Below, piece after piece: positions 1 to 10,637 of a stretch of 64,000 nucleotides of DNA. This stretch comes from Trichobilharzia szidati (Eukaryota > Platyhelminthes > Trematoda > Strigeidida > Schistosomatidae). The notes beneath the pieces were generated by a model that did not search any database, had not been told where the DNA came from, and was given only the letters and a program-made list of their open reading frames with translations. The position numbers and the translations under genes are program-made. The stretch lies in NCBI GenBank assembly GCA_944472155.2, contig OX235279.1, forward strand, positions 58,315,564 to 58,379,563, in the 5' to 3' direction. Each line of letters begins with the position of its first letter. Within the stretch, counting starts at the first letter, position 1.

Positions 1-1234
1 ATTAGATATATCTGTCTCAATCAACTGAGTGTTACTTTGCTAAAATCATTGCTATGTCAATTAATTTCAGTGATTCCCTTCCAACAAAATTACATTAAAG
101 TGGGGTTTTCTTTTACACCTTTGTGGTATGTGAAACTATAGGACTTAAAGTGTTGTTGATTTGCGTGAACCGTATTATTAAAACAAATGAAAAAATATTT
201 ATTCAGAATTAATAAGGGGGAATTAATGTTACAGACTTTTTTAATCGTGCCGAGTTTTATTTTATTTTTTAAATATTTTATAATAAAATGTGAAAGTAAT
301 AAGAAAAAAGGAGAAAATAAATCATGCATAATTTATGAGAACGAAACATGTGGATCTGTTGCGTTCAAATTTAATCTAATTATAAACTGCATACACCCCC
401 TACAGTGTGAGAGAACACGCAGGTTCATAATAATATACTGATGTTAATAAAAGTTTAAATGAATAATTAAAATAACTTCAGGAGACAAACACATTCAAAC
501 TAGTAAATGCTATTCAAGATTTCATGTTAATAACAGTAGACTGAGGAGTCAAATATTATCTTTTCTGTTTTGTGAGCAGTTAGGGCTACAATTAGACTAA
601 TTTTACTCTAATAACAAATCTTGCAAATACTCTCTTCAACAAGTCAACACCAGAAATAACACCAAGTCCAGGAATATCTACTATCTATTACACAACAGTT
701 GGTGATCCCAAGTGAGTATAATATAATCAAAATTATCCTCATGCTTTAATTAATGAATTCTCAGTTGGAGTCTTAGTGAGGACAGCAGAATATGCGAACA
801 CAGCTTATAAACCTATTTCAAAAGGAGGGAATATTCTGAACTCCAAATATAAACAAATTATCAGTCCATATTTCCTACACCGGTCAAAAATTAAAAACAC
901 TACGTAAACGAGATATCGGATTCTAAATGACTGATCTTCTTATTATTTTAATTCATGTACCTGGATCGTTAATTCGTGGCATCCGGTGTTTATCATGATA
1001 ACACATTCAGAATACATTGTTGGCATTCAACTAGTGCATAAAAGAATAGTTTTAGGGCAGCTTAACAAACTTTGACTCTGTGTATCATAGCAAAGCCAAG
1101 GGATTCGTGGACAACAGAAAACCACCCTAATCTGAACAGTGACTAAACTATAATGTAATACAGAAAATATTCAACGTTAAGATTCTGTACTGTTATACTT
1201 AGTGTGTTCAAGAGACGGTTTCATAGACAAAAAT
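1..1234. other. AT-rich stretch with no recognised gene
   Basis: No family or exon structure is recognised. Short overlapping ORFs on both strands at 90-441 are low-complexity, lysine/isoleucine/phenylalanine-rich and typical of chance ORFs in AT-rich DNA. This stretch is the left flank of the Penelope-like insertion. Confidence 0.5.
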
Positions 1235-1246
1235 ATAAATCAGATA
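1235..1246. repeat. left 12-bp target-site duplication of the PLE
   Basis: The 12-mer ATAAATCAGATA occurs here and again at 4678-4689, exactly outside the terminal repeats. Target duplications of roughly this size are usual for endonuclease-bearing Penelope-like elements. Confidence 0.8.
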
Positions 1247-1248
1247 AT

Positions 1249-1586
1249 TCATACAACTGGTTCCCTTGATAAATTTCGATAAAGAAAGGAAGACGAAATT
1301 TGCAGTATAAAATGATATCATTCTATTTCACAGGTTCTCATCAGCTGCAGACTACCTGAAATTACAATGGTTATATAAGTGATAATAACATACTTTAATG
1401 TTTGAGTAGTAGTAGAGAAGAGATAAAATTGACGCATCCAAAAAAGAATGAAAGCATTACAATTTTTAGTTGAAGTTATCATCATCAATTTATACACTTC
1501 CAAAGTTGGAAAGAGGGGGGAGGGGTAAGACAGAGAACAGAAAAATTGATTAACAGAAACAGTGTTAGCTTGTAGGTTCACATGGC
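1249..1586 (-). repeat. inverted PLTR copy at the PLE left end
   Basis: Reverse complement of the 3' terminal repeat at 4366-4676, joined head-to-head to the direct copy that starts at 1585. The two share a GC dinucleotide at the junction. A 264-nt open frame inside it (1318-1581, minus) recurs identically at 4371-4634 (plus). It is a shadow of the repeat, not a gene. Confidence 0.9.
1301..1349 (-). ncRNA. hammerhead ribozyme, inverted PLTR copy
   Basis: Inverted copy of the 49-nt hammerhead described at 1671-1719, with the same sequence on the minus strand: core CTGATGA, GAAA, and stem I TGCAG/CTGCA. It lies in the head-to-head terminal repeat, so a minus-strand transcript would be needed to form it. 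Confidence 0.65.
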
Positions 1587-1747
1587 GTCAATTTTATCTC
1601 TTCTCTACTACTACTCAAACATTAAAGTATGTTATTATCACTTATATAACCATTGTAATTTCAGGTAGTCTGCAGCTGATGAGAACCTGTGAAATAGAAT
1701 GATATCATTTTATACTGCAAATTTCGTCTTCCTTTCTTTATCGAAAT
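1585..1747 (+). repeat. truncated direct PLTR copy, upstream of the PLE ORF
   Basis: Matches 4517-4679 base for base by eye. It lacks the first about 150 bp of the full 3' repeat and ends about 20 bp before the ATG at 1768. It places a plus-strand hammerhead just ahead of the ORF. In PLEs the terminal repeat is thought to hold the promoter; no promoter motif was identified here. Confidence 0.85.
1671..1719 (+). ncRNA. hammerhead ribozyme in the PLE 5' PLTR
   Basis: The conserved core is present: CTGATGA at 1676-1682 and GAA at 1691-1693. Stem I is a perfect 5-bp helix (TGCAG 1671-1675 with CTGCA 1715-1719). Stem III is 8 bp with one G-U pair and an ATAT loop (1694-1713). The predicted cleavage triplet is ATA, cutting after 1714, 53 nt before the ATG at 1768. 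Stem II (1683-1690) is weak, little more than a G-U pair, so activity is uncertain. Hammerheads in PLE terminal repeats are established in many animals. Confidence 0.72.
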
Positions 1748-1767
1748 TTATCAAGGGAACCAGTTGT

Positions 1768-2001
1768 ATGAAGTTCTTGAAAAGACGCCTCCCTGCCAAA
1801 ACTATTAAGTCACTGAATCAGGTGGTGACCATACGATGCAGAATATCTACAGAATCAACAAAGATCAGGTTCTGTGAACAGTGTTTGCAAACAGGTTGTT
1901 TCCCACGGCAGTTCCTGAAACAAGTGCGATCGGCTAAACTCCCACCTTCCCAAAAGAATCTCCATCGAATAACAAAATCTCACATCGAATCTTCATACTA
2001 G
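1768..2001 (+). pseudogene. N-terminal part of the PLE ORF, cut by TAG
   Basis: In the same frame as the 699-residue ORF that follows. It starts at ATG 1768 (MKFLKRRLPAK) and runs 77 codons to a TAG at 1999-2001. Only four codons (YLSE plus L) separate this stop from the next ATG at 2014, so a single nonsense change splits one ancestral protein. The segment includes a short cysteine pair (FCEQC) and basic residues. An ATG at 1699 in the same frame lies within the terminal repeat and is less likely to be the start. Confidence 0.7.
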
Positions 2002-2013
2002 TACCTCTCCGAA

Positions 2014-4113
2014 TTGAAATCTCGTCTGGCTACCTATGATACCCTACTAAGCGAGCTTAATATTATTTGCTGGCTGAAATTCATGAATTTTATCAAAGAG
2101 CTACAATCAAAAACATCCAAGGATTATGAAACTCAGCTGACAAAAGCGTTGGTGAAAGAGAAGCTAATCGAAGAATTCCCAGAATCACCTGAACGCTACG
2201 TCTGTAATCTATCAAAATTACAATTAAACAAAAACGAATTAGAAGCCTTAATTCTAGGATTCAAGTTTCACGTCCCCAAGAAGCAGATCAGTCGTATAGA
2301 TACAGAATCACAATTCGAACACTTATACCATCAACTCAACGACCTGAAACCCTTAGACGAAGATAAAAGAGGATGGCTAAAGTCTAGACTTGTTGATATT
2401 GCTAACCAATACCACAAATCGCCAATGGAGAAGCAGAAGATGCTGACCGAAGAGCATAGAATAGCTCTGAAGAAACTATATGAGAACGATGAAATCGTCA
2501 TATTTAGACCTGATAAAGGCTCTGGGGTTGTTATAATAAGCAAAGCTGATTATATTCATAAAATGATGACAATTCTAAACGACAAAGAAAAATTCCAAGT
2601 AGACAACAAAAAAGATGCCACAACGTCGTTTGAAACTAGAGTAAATAAATGTCTCAAAGAACTTCTAATGAAGAAACTAATCAACAGCGAAACATACAAT
2701 AAACTGAAGTCAAAAGGTGGACGCCTGCCGTCTATGTACGGCCTACCAAAAATCCATAAAGCAAACGTGCCTTTAAGACCAATCTTGTCAATGATTGACT
2801 CACCATGCCACAAGTTAGCTCGATGGTTAGCTGATTCCATAGAGCCAATTCGAATTAAATTTGCAACCCATAGCCTGAAGGATAGCTACCAATTCTCCAA
2901 GGAAGTTGACAACATTGACATATCAAACAAACTCATGGTATCGTATGACGTGACCTCCTTGTTCACAAACGTACCACTGATGGAAACGATTGATATCATT
3001 TGTAAACAAACGGATCTACTATCGTTACCGGAAACAGAGATGAAGCGACTACTGCTGCTCTGCATAAAAGATATACAATTCAAATTCAACAATCAACTCT
3101 ACCGACAAATTTATGGGGTCGCTATGGGTTCACCTCTGGGACCTATCCTGGCTGATATCTTCATGGGCTACCTTGAACAGACACAACTAAGTTCTGCTAT
3201 CAATGGAACAACCTACTATCGCCGATATGTTGATGACACATTTGTTGTTTGCAACGACATGGATCACGCATCGGCATTATATGATCGCCTAAATGAGATT
3301 CATCCAAATATCAAGTTCACCATGGAATATGAACATAAAAATGAGTTCAATTTCCTGAATCTAAATGTAAAAAGAACAAACGAAGGCATTATTGAAAAGT
3401 CCATCTATAGAAAAGAAACCTGGACTGGACAATATCTTCACTATAACAGCTTTTGTCCCATAAGCTATAAACGTGGATTAGTCAGGACTTTGTACGACAG
3501 AGCCAGGAAGCTATGTTCACCAAACAAGGTCGAAGAAGAACTAGATTTCGTCGGGAAATGCCTGAGGGAAAACGTATACCCTAAAGGATTTATACAGAAG
3601 TATAGCAGAGAAAAAGATAAGAAAGAAAAGCATCCAACTGTAGAAAAGAAAAAAGTGTTTATTTGTCTCCCATTCAAAGGAGATGCAGTTTCACAAAAGA
3701 TTGACAGAAGACTGAAAAAAGCAATAAATAGAAGCTTCCCGGCAGCAAAACTCATAACAGTATACAACACCACTCCTTCCATGATCCACTCAAAACTGGA
3801 TAAATACCCTGCTGATGTCACCTCCAACTGCGTTTATGAATTTACGTGCACTTGCGGGAGCAAGTACATTGGAAGGACAGAAAGAAGGGCTTCTATCCGG
3901 TTTTCTGAACATATTCCAAGAAACCTATGCCTGAAAGGAAGCAAATATTCTCAGAGTGCAATTACCAGACATATTGTTGATACCGGACATCTCGTAGAGA
4001 TTTCTAAGTCCTTCAAAATATTAAATAGACAAAGGACAGCCAATTTACTACGATTTGCCGAAGCGATCGCAATCAAACGATTTAAACCAGACTTATGCAT
4101 ACAGAGAGTGTGA
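2014..4113 (+). CDS. Penelope-like reverse transcriptase with GIY-YIG endonuclease
   Basis: A 699-residue ORF giving most of the PLE polyprotein, which makes cDNA and nicks target DNA. Residues 164-172 hold FRPDKGSGV. Residues 238-249 hold LPSMYGLPKIHK, the PLE RT signature. Residues 311-321 hold YDVTSLFTNVP with the first catalytic Asp. Residues 368-381 hold GVAMGSPLGPILAD. Residues 404-408 hold RYVDD with the catalytic Asp pair. The C-terminal GIY-YIG domain begins near 606 with CVYEFTCTCGSKYIGRT and continues to FAEAIAIKRFKPDLC near 681-695. All key residues seen are intact. The ATG at 2014 is the first after the nonsense codon; the native start is probably 1768, giving about 781 residues. 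Read-through of TAG or an inactive copy are both possible. Confidence 0.95.
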   Translation: MKSRLATYDTLLSELNIICWLKFMNFIKELQSKTSKDYETQLTKALVKEKLIEEFPESPERYVCNLSKLQLNKNELEALILGFKFHVPKKQISRIDTESQFEHLYHQLNDLKPLDEDKRGWLKSRLVDIANQYHKSPMEKQKMLTEEHRIALKKLYENDEIVIFRPDKGSGVVIISKADYIHKMMTILNDKEKFQVDNKKDATTSFETRVNKCLKELLMKKLINSETYNKLKSKGGRLPSMYGLPKIHKANVPLRPILSMIDSPCHKLARWLADSIEPIRIKFATHSLKDSYQFSKEVDNIDISNKLMVSYDVTSLFTNVPLMETIDIICKQTDLLSLPETEMKRLLLLCIKDIQFKFNNQLYRQIYGVAMGSPLGPILADIFMGYLEQTQLSSAINGTTYYRRYVDDTFVVCNDMDHASALYDRLNEIHPNIKFTMEYEHKNEFNFLNLNVKRTNEGIIEKSIYRKETWTGQYLHYNSFCPISYKRGLVRTLYDRARKLCSPNKVEEELDFVGKCLRENVYPKGFIQKYSREKDKKEKHPTVEKKKVFICLPFKGDAVSQKIDRRLKKAINRSFPAAKLITVYNTTPSMIHSKLDKYPADVTSNCVYEFTCTCGSKYIGRTERRASIRFSEHIPRNLCLKGSKYSQSAITRHIVDTGHLVEISKSFKILNRQRTANLLRFAEAIAIKRFKPDLCIQRV

Positions 4114-4208
4114 TTAACCTCTCACTCCCTTGGTAACTGAATTTTGATTTTGATTAGTCCTCTAATTCAATGATCTCAACTCACTGAGCAAATCTCAATC
4201 TTATAAAC

Positions 4209-4311
4209 TGTAAATGCTTTTGTAAAAAATTATATTTGTAATATCTCAGCGATATTGAAATGTAAATGCTTTTGTAAAAATTATATTTGTAATATCTCAG
4301 CGATATTGAAA
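4209..4311 (+). repeat. 52-bp tandem duplication in the PLE 3' UTR
   Basis: Two head-to-tail units (4209-4260 and 4261-4311). Each begins TGTAAATGCTTTTG and ends CGATATTGAAA, and they differ by one A in an A-run. It lies between the stop codon and the 3' terminal repeat. Confidence 0.9.
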
Positions 4312-4365
4312 TGCACTGTGGTAGAGTGTAATTCCATTATTGAAATGCTTTTGTTTCTTGGAGTT

Positions 4366-4677
4366 GCCATGTGAACCTACAAGCTAACACTGTTTCTGTT
4401 AATCAATTTTTCTGTTCTCTGTCTTACCCCTCCCCCCTCTTTCCAACTTTGGAAGTGTATAAATTGATGATGATAACTTCAACTAAAAATTGTAATGCTT
4501 TCATTCTTTTTTGGATGCGTCAATTTTATCTCTTCTCTACTACTACTCAAACATTAAAGTATGTTATTATCACTTATATAACCATTGTAATTTCAGGTAG
4601 TCTGCAGCTGATGAGAACCTGTGAAATAGAATGATATCATTTTATACTGCAAATTTCGTCTTCCTTTCTTTATCGAA
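4366..4677 (+). repeat. full-length 3' PLTR of the PLE
   Basis: The reference copy of the terminal repeat, about 312 bp. It matches the inverted copy 1249-1586 over its length and the direct copy 1585-1747 over its last 160 bp. Its end abuts the right target duplication. Confidence 0.9.
4603..4651 (+). ncRNA. hammerhead ribozyme in the PLE 3' PLTR
   Basis: Same 49-nt sequence as 1671-1719: stem I TGCAG 4603-4607 with CTGCA 4647-4651, core CTGATGA 4608-4614, and GAAA from 4623. Predicted cleavage is after 4646. With the 5' copy it could release a unit-length RNA from a through-transcript. Confidence 0.72.
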
Positions 4678-4689
4678 ATAAATCAGATA
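4678..4689. repeat. right 12-bp target-site duplication of the PLE
   Basis: Second copy of ATAAATCAGATA, directly after the 3' terminal repeat. Confidence 0.8.
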
Positions 4690-5689
4690 CACTGAAAGAG
4701 TAGAAGATCGTTATTTAAGAGTAGAAGAGATTAGTGACAAAAAGTTCAATAACTTCGTGTCTACGTATACGTTATACATATAAATAAATAAAAATAAAAA
4801 TAAATACAGATAAATGAAACCTCCAAATATAGTGTTAGTTTTTTGTTTTAAGAGTATAAGTCCAAGAAGTCGTTGAGCCCTCAGACTACAAAAATGTTCA
4901 CTATAAACGAGCGTTTTTTAAACAAATGAACATGGGCAGTTTAAGTATAATTTTAGTGTATAGATATAGAGAATACTATATTTTAATAGTTTACACACAA
5001 TGATAAGTTTTGTTATTGGTAATATTTCGAGCAAAATTACTGCCCGTGTTCACACCAGTGTTGGAATTGTTTGATTATTTATTTATAATTATACTTCATT
5101 TGATCTAATCCACAATGCTCAAACTTTTTACTGATATTAATAGAGAATACTGCCTATCGTCTGCCTTCCAAAGATAATATTGCATTTTTTAATGGAAAGT
5201 TTTCTGATATTGTCAATACAACAGAAAGTTATGTACCCGGAAAATTATCAACTTTCTAATGAAAAAGATGGATTAAAACTGCAGCCTAAAATCATTGTTT
5301 TATCCCATATTAAGAAAAGCAAAAATTAAAAAAATAGCTGTAGATAATGTTATCGGTCCTAAGGCCGGAAAAAAAGGGAAGCGTGGGAGTGGGGATAACA
5401 GTCCCAACAGGAAATCACTGCAGTCGCTGCAGAAACTCCACAATAGAAAGAATATAAAAAAATAAACTTATTATTCATGGGTATTGGGGTAGAGGAATGT
5501 TATTGGCTTCCAGGAAACCAGTGGGCTGAGGTGTCCTCTTCTGATGAAAGCAAAAAGAAGTATAAACATGGAATACGCACAACGCATTTAGGGTGGCTGG
5601 CTGTCAAGTCCTCTCAGACTACAGAAGAAATAATATAAAAATGCTAGGAATTTGTTTGGGTAGATGGTATGGAAGTGGACTCTTCGTTA
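4690..5689. other. no recognised content
   Basis: AT-rich sequence with short stops in all frames. A purine-rich patch near 5360-5460 has no recognised homology. Confidence 0.4.
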
Positions 5690-6012
5690 ACTGTAGAATC
5701 AATATTCTACTCCAGTCATTCAAATAACAACCAAAAGCATACTGAGAGTGTGTCTTTCATAACAGAGACGAATTAGACATACGCTGAGGAGATTGTTGAG
5801 GAAAATCAAGCACCACACCTTTAAGTGGACCCCGGATAGGAAATAACGAATTGGGCATGGATCCGAGGGTGATACGGAGGTCATGTGAGAAAGAAACGAA
5901 AGCTTATAGGCAGTCGTGAAGTCAGCTGAAAATGACTCTAGAGAATAGAGTGAAACAAAGATTTGGTGCTGAAGCTTTATGTTCCAAGCGGTGAATAATA
6001 ATAATAATCTTA
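5690..6012 (+). mobile_element. decayed RTE LINE, 3' end
   Basis: Conceptual frames give fragments resembling the C-terminus shared by the other RTE copies here (IRHTLRRL then FKWTPDR). The end reads GCTTTATGTTCCAAGCGG and then an AAT repeat, the usual RTE 3' tail. It has several frameshifts, is heavily 5'-truncated and has no RT domain left. Confidence 0.6.
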
Positions 6013-6218
6013 CACTGTAGTTATTTTTCCTCTACACAGCAACTATGTTATTAGGTGGTGGTATCTCATTATTGTTGTAAGATAAGAATTTGAATTCATA
6101 GACCAGTCTAGCAGGCAGTTTAATTCAGTGAAATATTCAATAAACACTATGGTCTAAAGTCAGTATGTACTCAGTGGCATTTAAGATATTACTTTTTTAA
6201 TGGTTCAAACTATTTGTC

Positions 6219-6497
6219 TTATATATTGGATAGAAAATATGTATTGACGAGGTGTTCTATTATTGCACTCCTTATACAGCCATTACTTCCTTTCTGTAGC
6301 CACGCTGGATAGTATTCTTTGACCCTTTTTGACAGGATACGCGTTGAACGACCGATGTACCTGGCTCCACAGCAACAGGTGAACTGATATATACACACAG
6401 AAGTGGTCAGATGCGGCATCTTGTCTTTTGGCCTTCTGCAGATCAGCGGGCGACTAGAGAAGACTACTCTCAATGTTGCCGCAAAGAAACGTTTCAT
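6219..6497 (-). pseudogene. PLE family 2 GIY-YIG endonuclease fragment
   Basis: A 92-residue open frame that matches the C-terminal endonuclease of the PLE at 23150-25455 residue for residue over most of its length. Shared elements include SVCIYQFTCCCGARYIGRS, the post-motif arm LSKRVKEYYPAWLQKG and AIIEHLV. It lacks the whole reverse transcriptase and the last about 45 residues of the endonuclease region. No terminal repeat was found beside it, so it is a dead fragment. Confidence 0.85.
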
Positions 6498-6726
6498 ATC
6501 TCGACTTAAAATTGAACTGTCTAACTACAGCCGTATTGTTTAACATTCATGAAGTTATAAGTTGTGTAAGCAGATGTTTTCCTATAGTAGTTACTATATG
6601 CCAATTGTTTATTCCAATCAAAAGCTATCTTAGCACTAATTCATCTTTTCTTACTCAGATCACTAATGCTCTGGTTAAAATACTGCTCTGAAATAATTCT
6701 TAATTTATCAGATAAAATTATTAAAT

Positions 6727-6822
6727 TCAATTTAGATTTTCCCATCGTTTGATTGGATAGAATTGCTCAGTCTCAGGTTGATATATCGGTACCTTGTGTA
6801 GATGCTTCAACGATACCTGATC
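6727..6822 (+). repeat. about 100-bp dispersed repeat unit beside a SINE
   Basis: Begins TTCAATTTAGATTTTCCCAT and ends near GATGCTTCAACGATACCTGA. Diverged relatives lie at 10864-10912 (plus) and 10964-11060 (minus), all close to SINE type 2. It may be part of a composite element of about 300 bp. Confidence 0.45.
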
Positions 6823-6861
6823 ATGTAACATGAAGTCGACTGGTGGATGGTGGAGGTGGCA

Positions 6862-7030
6862 CTCGTGGCCTAAGTGGTCTAGGGAATAACGCTTTGTCGT
6901 TCGAGACTTTGGGCACTGGGTTCTAGCCTCGGTGGGAACACCATTCATCGGGGAAATACAAGTTCACCCATTGACGAGTTCCAAACGGCATCCTTGATTC
7001 CACTGCCAGTCACCATCCACCAATTATTAG
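6862..7030 (+). mobile_element. tRNA-derived SINE, type 2
   Basis: The head has tRNA-promoter-like boxes: GGCCTAAGTGGTCTAGGG (box A-like, near 6868) and GGGTTCTAGCC (box B-like, near 6919). The tail ends CCACTGCCAGTCACCATCCA followed by ATTATT. A second copy in the opposite orientation lies at 10638-10845. Confidence 0.6.
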
Positions 7031-10000
7031 ATAAAGGTTACCAATTTGCCAACAGAATATTTTCAAACAATGTTCGACCAGTAAATAAGTGAGTGGGTAT
7101 TAGGTTAAGATACACAAAGAACACCTTCAAAAATGAAATGTTCTGTTCGATAAAAAAGAAAGCGACTAAAAATGACACGCAGTATCACATCAACTTCAAT
7201 GAAATCACCATAGGTGAAAGCTTGCTTGGATGATTACTTTTATTAGCTTTAGTTAGTTACTTAACAGGGTTGTCAGAAGGCCTTTAAAAATTCAGTACAG
7301 TCATTTATGAAAATCTCTATTCTTCAGCGATAAAATTAGAAAAATAGCAACCCAGTTGATTTATAATCTTAAGCTCATTCAATTTTTTACTAGTGGAAAT
7401 TTTCCACTTACCGACTGAGCCACTGCATTTTGTTCTGGTGATTAGATTCCACATACGTTGGGTAATCTGTAGAACAAGTGTGGTTAAATGGTGTACATCT
7501 GTACATGTAAACAGTAAAAATGATTCTCTTTCCTATTTCTTCACAATGTTACATACGAAGCACAATATTCAGTAACTGAATACCTCACATATCTTAGACA
7601 CTGTCGGTTATTATTTATGCAGCTAAAACTATGAATTCTAATTCTTAACAATACCACCTCAGGATATTTTTGAAGTTCCTGGCTTTCCAAATGAAACACA
7701 AGGCTTTTAACTTGAAACTTTAGAGTAGCCATCTTGCTGATTTTACGGAGGCGGGTTACTAGACTCATTCCTACCTACACACATTTTCCTAGTTTACCAC
7801 CGGCTAGCAAACTGGGCGAGATTTCATAGTGTGTCGGTCAGAAATCAAACCCCAGCCTCTCACTTGGCTCATGAACATTCTACATATCACTTTAAAGTAA
7901 TTAACCGAAATTTGACTCTTTTTCAGTTTACATTCCCTTCTTTTGGGCCACTCTATTTTCATACATTGAAAGTCATATCAAGATTAAGGTAATACACGAT
8001 TTTAATGAGATGAACATTTTCTGAGGACAAAATATTTTTTGAATTTCAACCAAAGAACAATTAAAAAATCCACTACATAGATTTTAGAATGATTATCTCA
8101 TAATATTTCATTGAATGCTGGTCCACCATGTCAGCTGATCAGATATTTATAATTTATACTTAAATTGATGTTAATACAGTAACATTAAGCATCGACTTCT
8201 GTTAATCGAAGTATGTGCACACAATAAAATAATAAGCTCGATTAGCGACTTATCGTTCATCTAAGTATCAGTTCACAGTGGATTAACAATTTAGAAAATA
8301 TCAACAGCGTTACTTCGGTTTCAGACTGAATACTAATATGATTCACAAGTTGTTTAGAGATTCTCAGCTTGACTTATACTGGGCCACTGGTGCTCACTGA
8401 TATTCACTGAAAAACCATGATAACCTTTTTTCCGCTAATTGCTTGTTCATAGTGGATTTGTAGACGAAACCGAATTATTATCTGACAATACCTTTCAACT
8501 ACTAACAAATTTTCAGTAGTTTAAAATTACACTTAAATAAATGGGGGGAATCTTCAGTGACTTTAATACTCATGATCCAAACATTTTATCTAAATTTACT
8601 ACTTTTTATAAAACTGTAACTCTTTCACTATTAAAAGTTTAGCCTCACCCGAAAATGTAACTTTGATGATTACGACAGTATATCTGGGCTAAGAGGTTTC
8701 AAGGTTGCATTCGCATTACAGACCTGATCATCAATTTATTAGAGAAATACAAACCAATAAGTTCTGAATAATACCAAAATGTGTGTATAGAACTGAGGGA
8801 AAAAATCCGAATACTATTCATGTGTGTGACAGAGAAAAGAGTTTTATTCATTTCACTGTTTGAAACAAATTGGGTGAATCTGAATATCATGACAACAGTT
8901 CTGATTCTACAGAAAGTTATGTCAGATCTGGTGAAATTGTGATGTTATTCTTTGGTTTGGAGTGATAATACTTATTGAAATCCTGTTTATGAGGATATTC
9001 TATTTGCAGTGTTAGTATAATATAGACAGAATTAAGGGTTCAACTTAAGATCAACTTAATGGTGCACAGAATTTCCTGCAGAAAATCCTCGTTTATGAAT
9101 ATAACATCACTTTTACTCATTTGTCTGAATTTTTTTCAGAATTTATACTAGACATTGAAGGATGCAGTCATTGGATCTTCATAAATGTTTGTCTGCTTGG
9201 TTTGTAGTCTAGAAGAAGATGTTCAAGGTGATGGCCTATTTCATTATTCCATTTCAATTGATGATTGATCCCATTCAGCTGATAACTGTACTTTTGTGAA
9301 TGCTGCATACTTGTGTTTGCTTGATGAATATGCGAATACTGCTTTTGTTACTCTCTGATTGATAGTCTGTCTGAAATTCACTTATTTTGACAATACATAA
9401 CTGCGATGCATTGCATTATCTATTTTTTACCTCAGCTATTGAATACGTGTGCATAAATAAAAATAAATGCACATTTGTGATAAGCAGTAAAAGCATTTTA
9501 ACTTGAATCCAGCCATGAAACTCTAGTTCTAATAGAATCACTTTATTCCAGACAGTAATAACTATGCAGAATGGAACAAACATGAACACGTGTGCTGCAT
9601 GGAACGTAAGGCGTCAAACACTGGACAGAGTTCAGCCGTCAGCAGAAATGGAGCTACGTGCACCGTGGTAATCTTCATTGTCTGCACTGTAGTCAGATGT
9701 CAGCGGCGACAGGTTGCCTTGTGATTGCTATACCAGCAATTGTGCGCTCTGTGTATTTTATGCTACTGTAAATGGATAAAAAGTATTGTTTCTAAGTAGG
9801 CAGATGTTTTAAAGTGGTGCTTACTATTCTGAGAGTTAATCATCATGGATGGATGATAAAATTTTGAAGAAAGGTAGCTACGATATTTACCTTTTCCTCT
9901 TTCTGGAGTGCTGTAACTACATTATGTCATAATTGAGTGCACTTAAGGCAGGAAAGGGATCTCTTTTCATAACTTCACTTTAAGGCTGTACATCTATTTA

Positions 10001-10637
10001 AGGATTTACGCATACAATGTACATTGACAATGAAGATCAGAGGTTATTGTCATTTAATAACAAAATAGACCAGAGTGTATGAGAAATGACAATGTGTGAA
10101 AAGTGGTGAATAATCATCCATAGGGCTGAAAACTTATTAGTCAGATGATGAATAGTCCTTTGGAAAGAACTGATGGAAAACGAGAAAACAAAGAATAAAA
10201 AATGGCTTACAAAAGCAAAAAAAATATAAAAAAAATAAAAGGACTATTTAGAGTTTATTGTACGACAATTTAGGAAAACAAGACTGATAAAAAGACCATT
10301 GTAGTGGAAAGGCTGGACAAAGCGTTTCTGAACACAAAGCCTTGGCTGAATGCAAATGTAAGCGAAATCCTTTGGAACGGCATGATCGTACTTTATATAT
10401 GACTGTAAATAAAGTCTCTCCTAATAGTGTGTGGACAGAAGTAATAATGTACTCCAGAAATAACCTTTTTTATTTTGACAGCCATACTGTTGATTGTTCA
10501 TGGGTGCGTATAGACAGTATCCTGCTGGTACAGCCTGTGTGTAGCGAAATAGCTGATTGGAAAGCCTCTCCTGAACAATCTGTCTATAATCTTGCTGCTT
10601 AATTGAATATTTTACTTAAATGCATAATTTGAAGTAA
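7031..10637. other. 3.6 kb with no recognised gene or element
   Basis: ORFs of 60-75 codons at 7393-7575, 7541-7768 and 8699-8890 show no family signature. The sequence is AT-rich and looks non-coding. An 86-codon frame at 10342-10602 is unassigned. Confidence 0.4.

Larger units (their letters stand above)
1247..4677 (+). mobile_element. nearly intact Penelope-like element (PLE family 1)
   Basis: A complete PLE of about 3.4 kb. In order it has an inverted terminal-repeat copy (1249-1586), a truncated direct copy (1585-1747), the RT/GIY-YIG ORF (1768-4113), a 3' UTR with a 52-bp tandem duplication, and a full 3' terminal repeat (4366-4677). A 12-bp target duplication flanks it. The inverted and 3' terminal repeats look identical wherever compared, so the insertion is young. 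The head-to-head arrangement at the left end is a known PLE habit. One in-frame TAG at 1999-2001 is the only coding defect seen. The neighbouring retroelements are far more decayed. Confidence 0.93.

Noticed and set aside
1318..1581. 87-codon ORF, repeated exactly at 4371-4634
   Set aside because: Both lie inside the PLE terminal repeats and exist only because the repeats are identical. No protein features.
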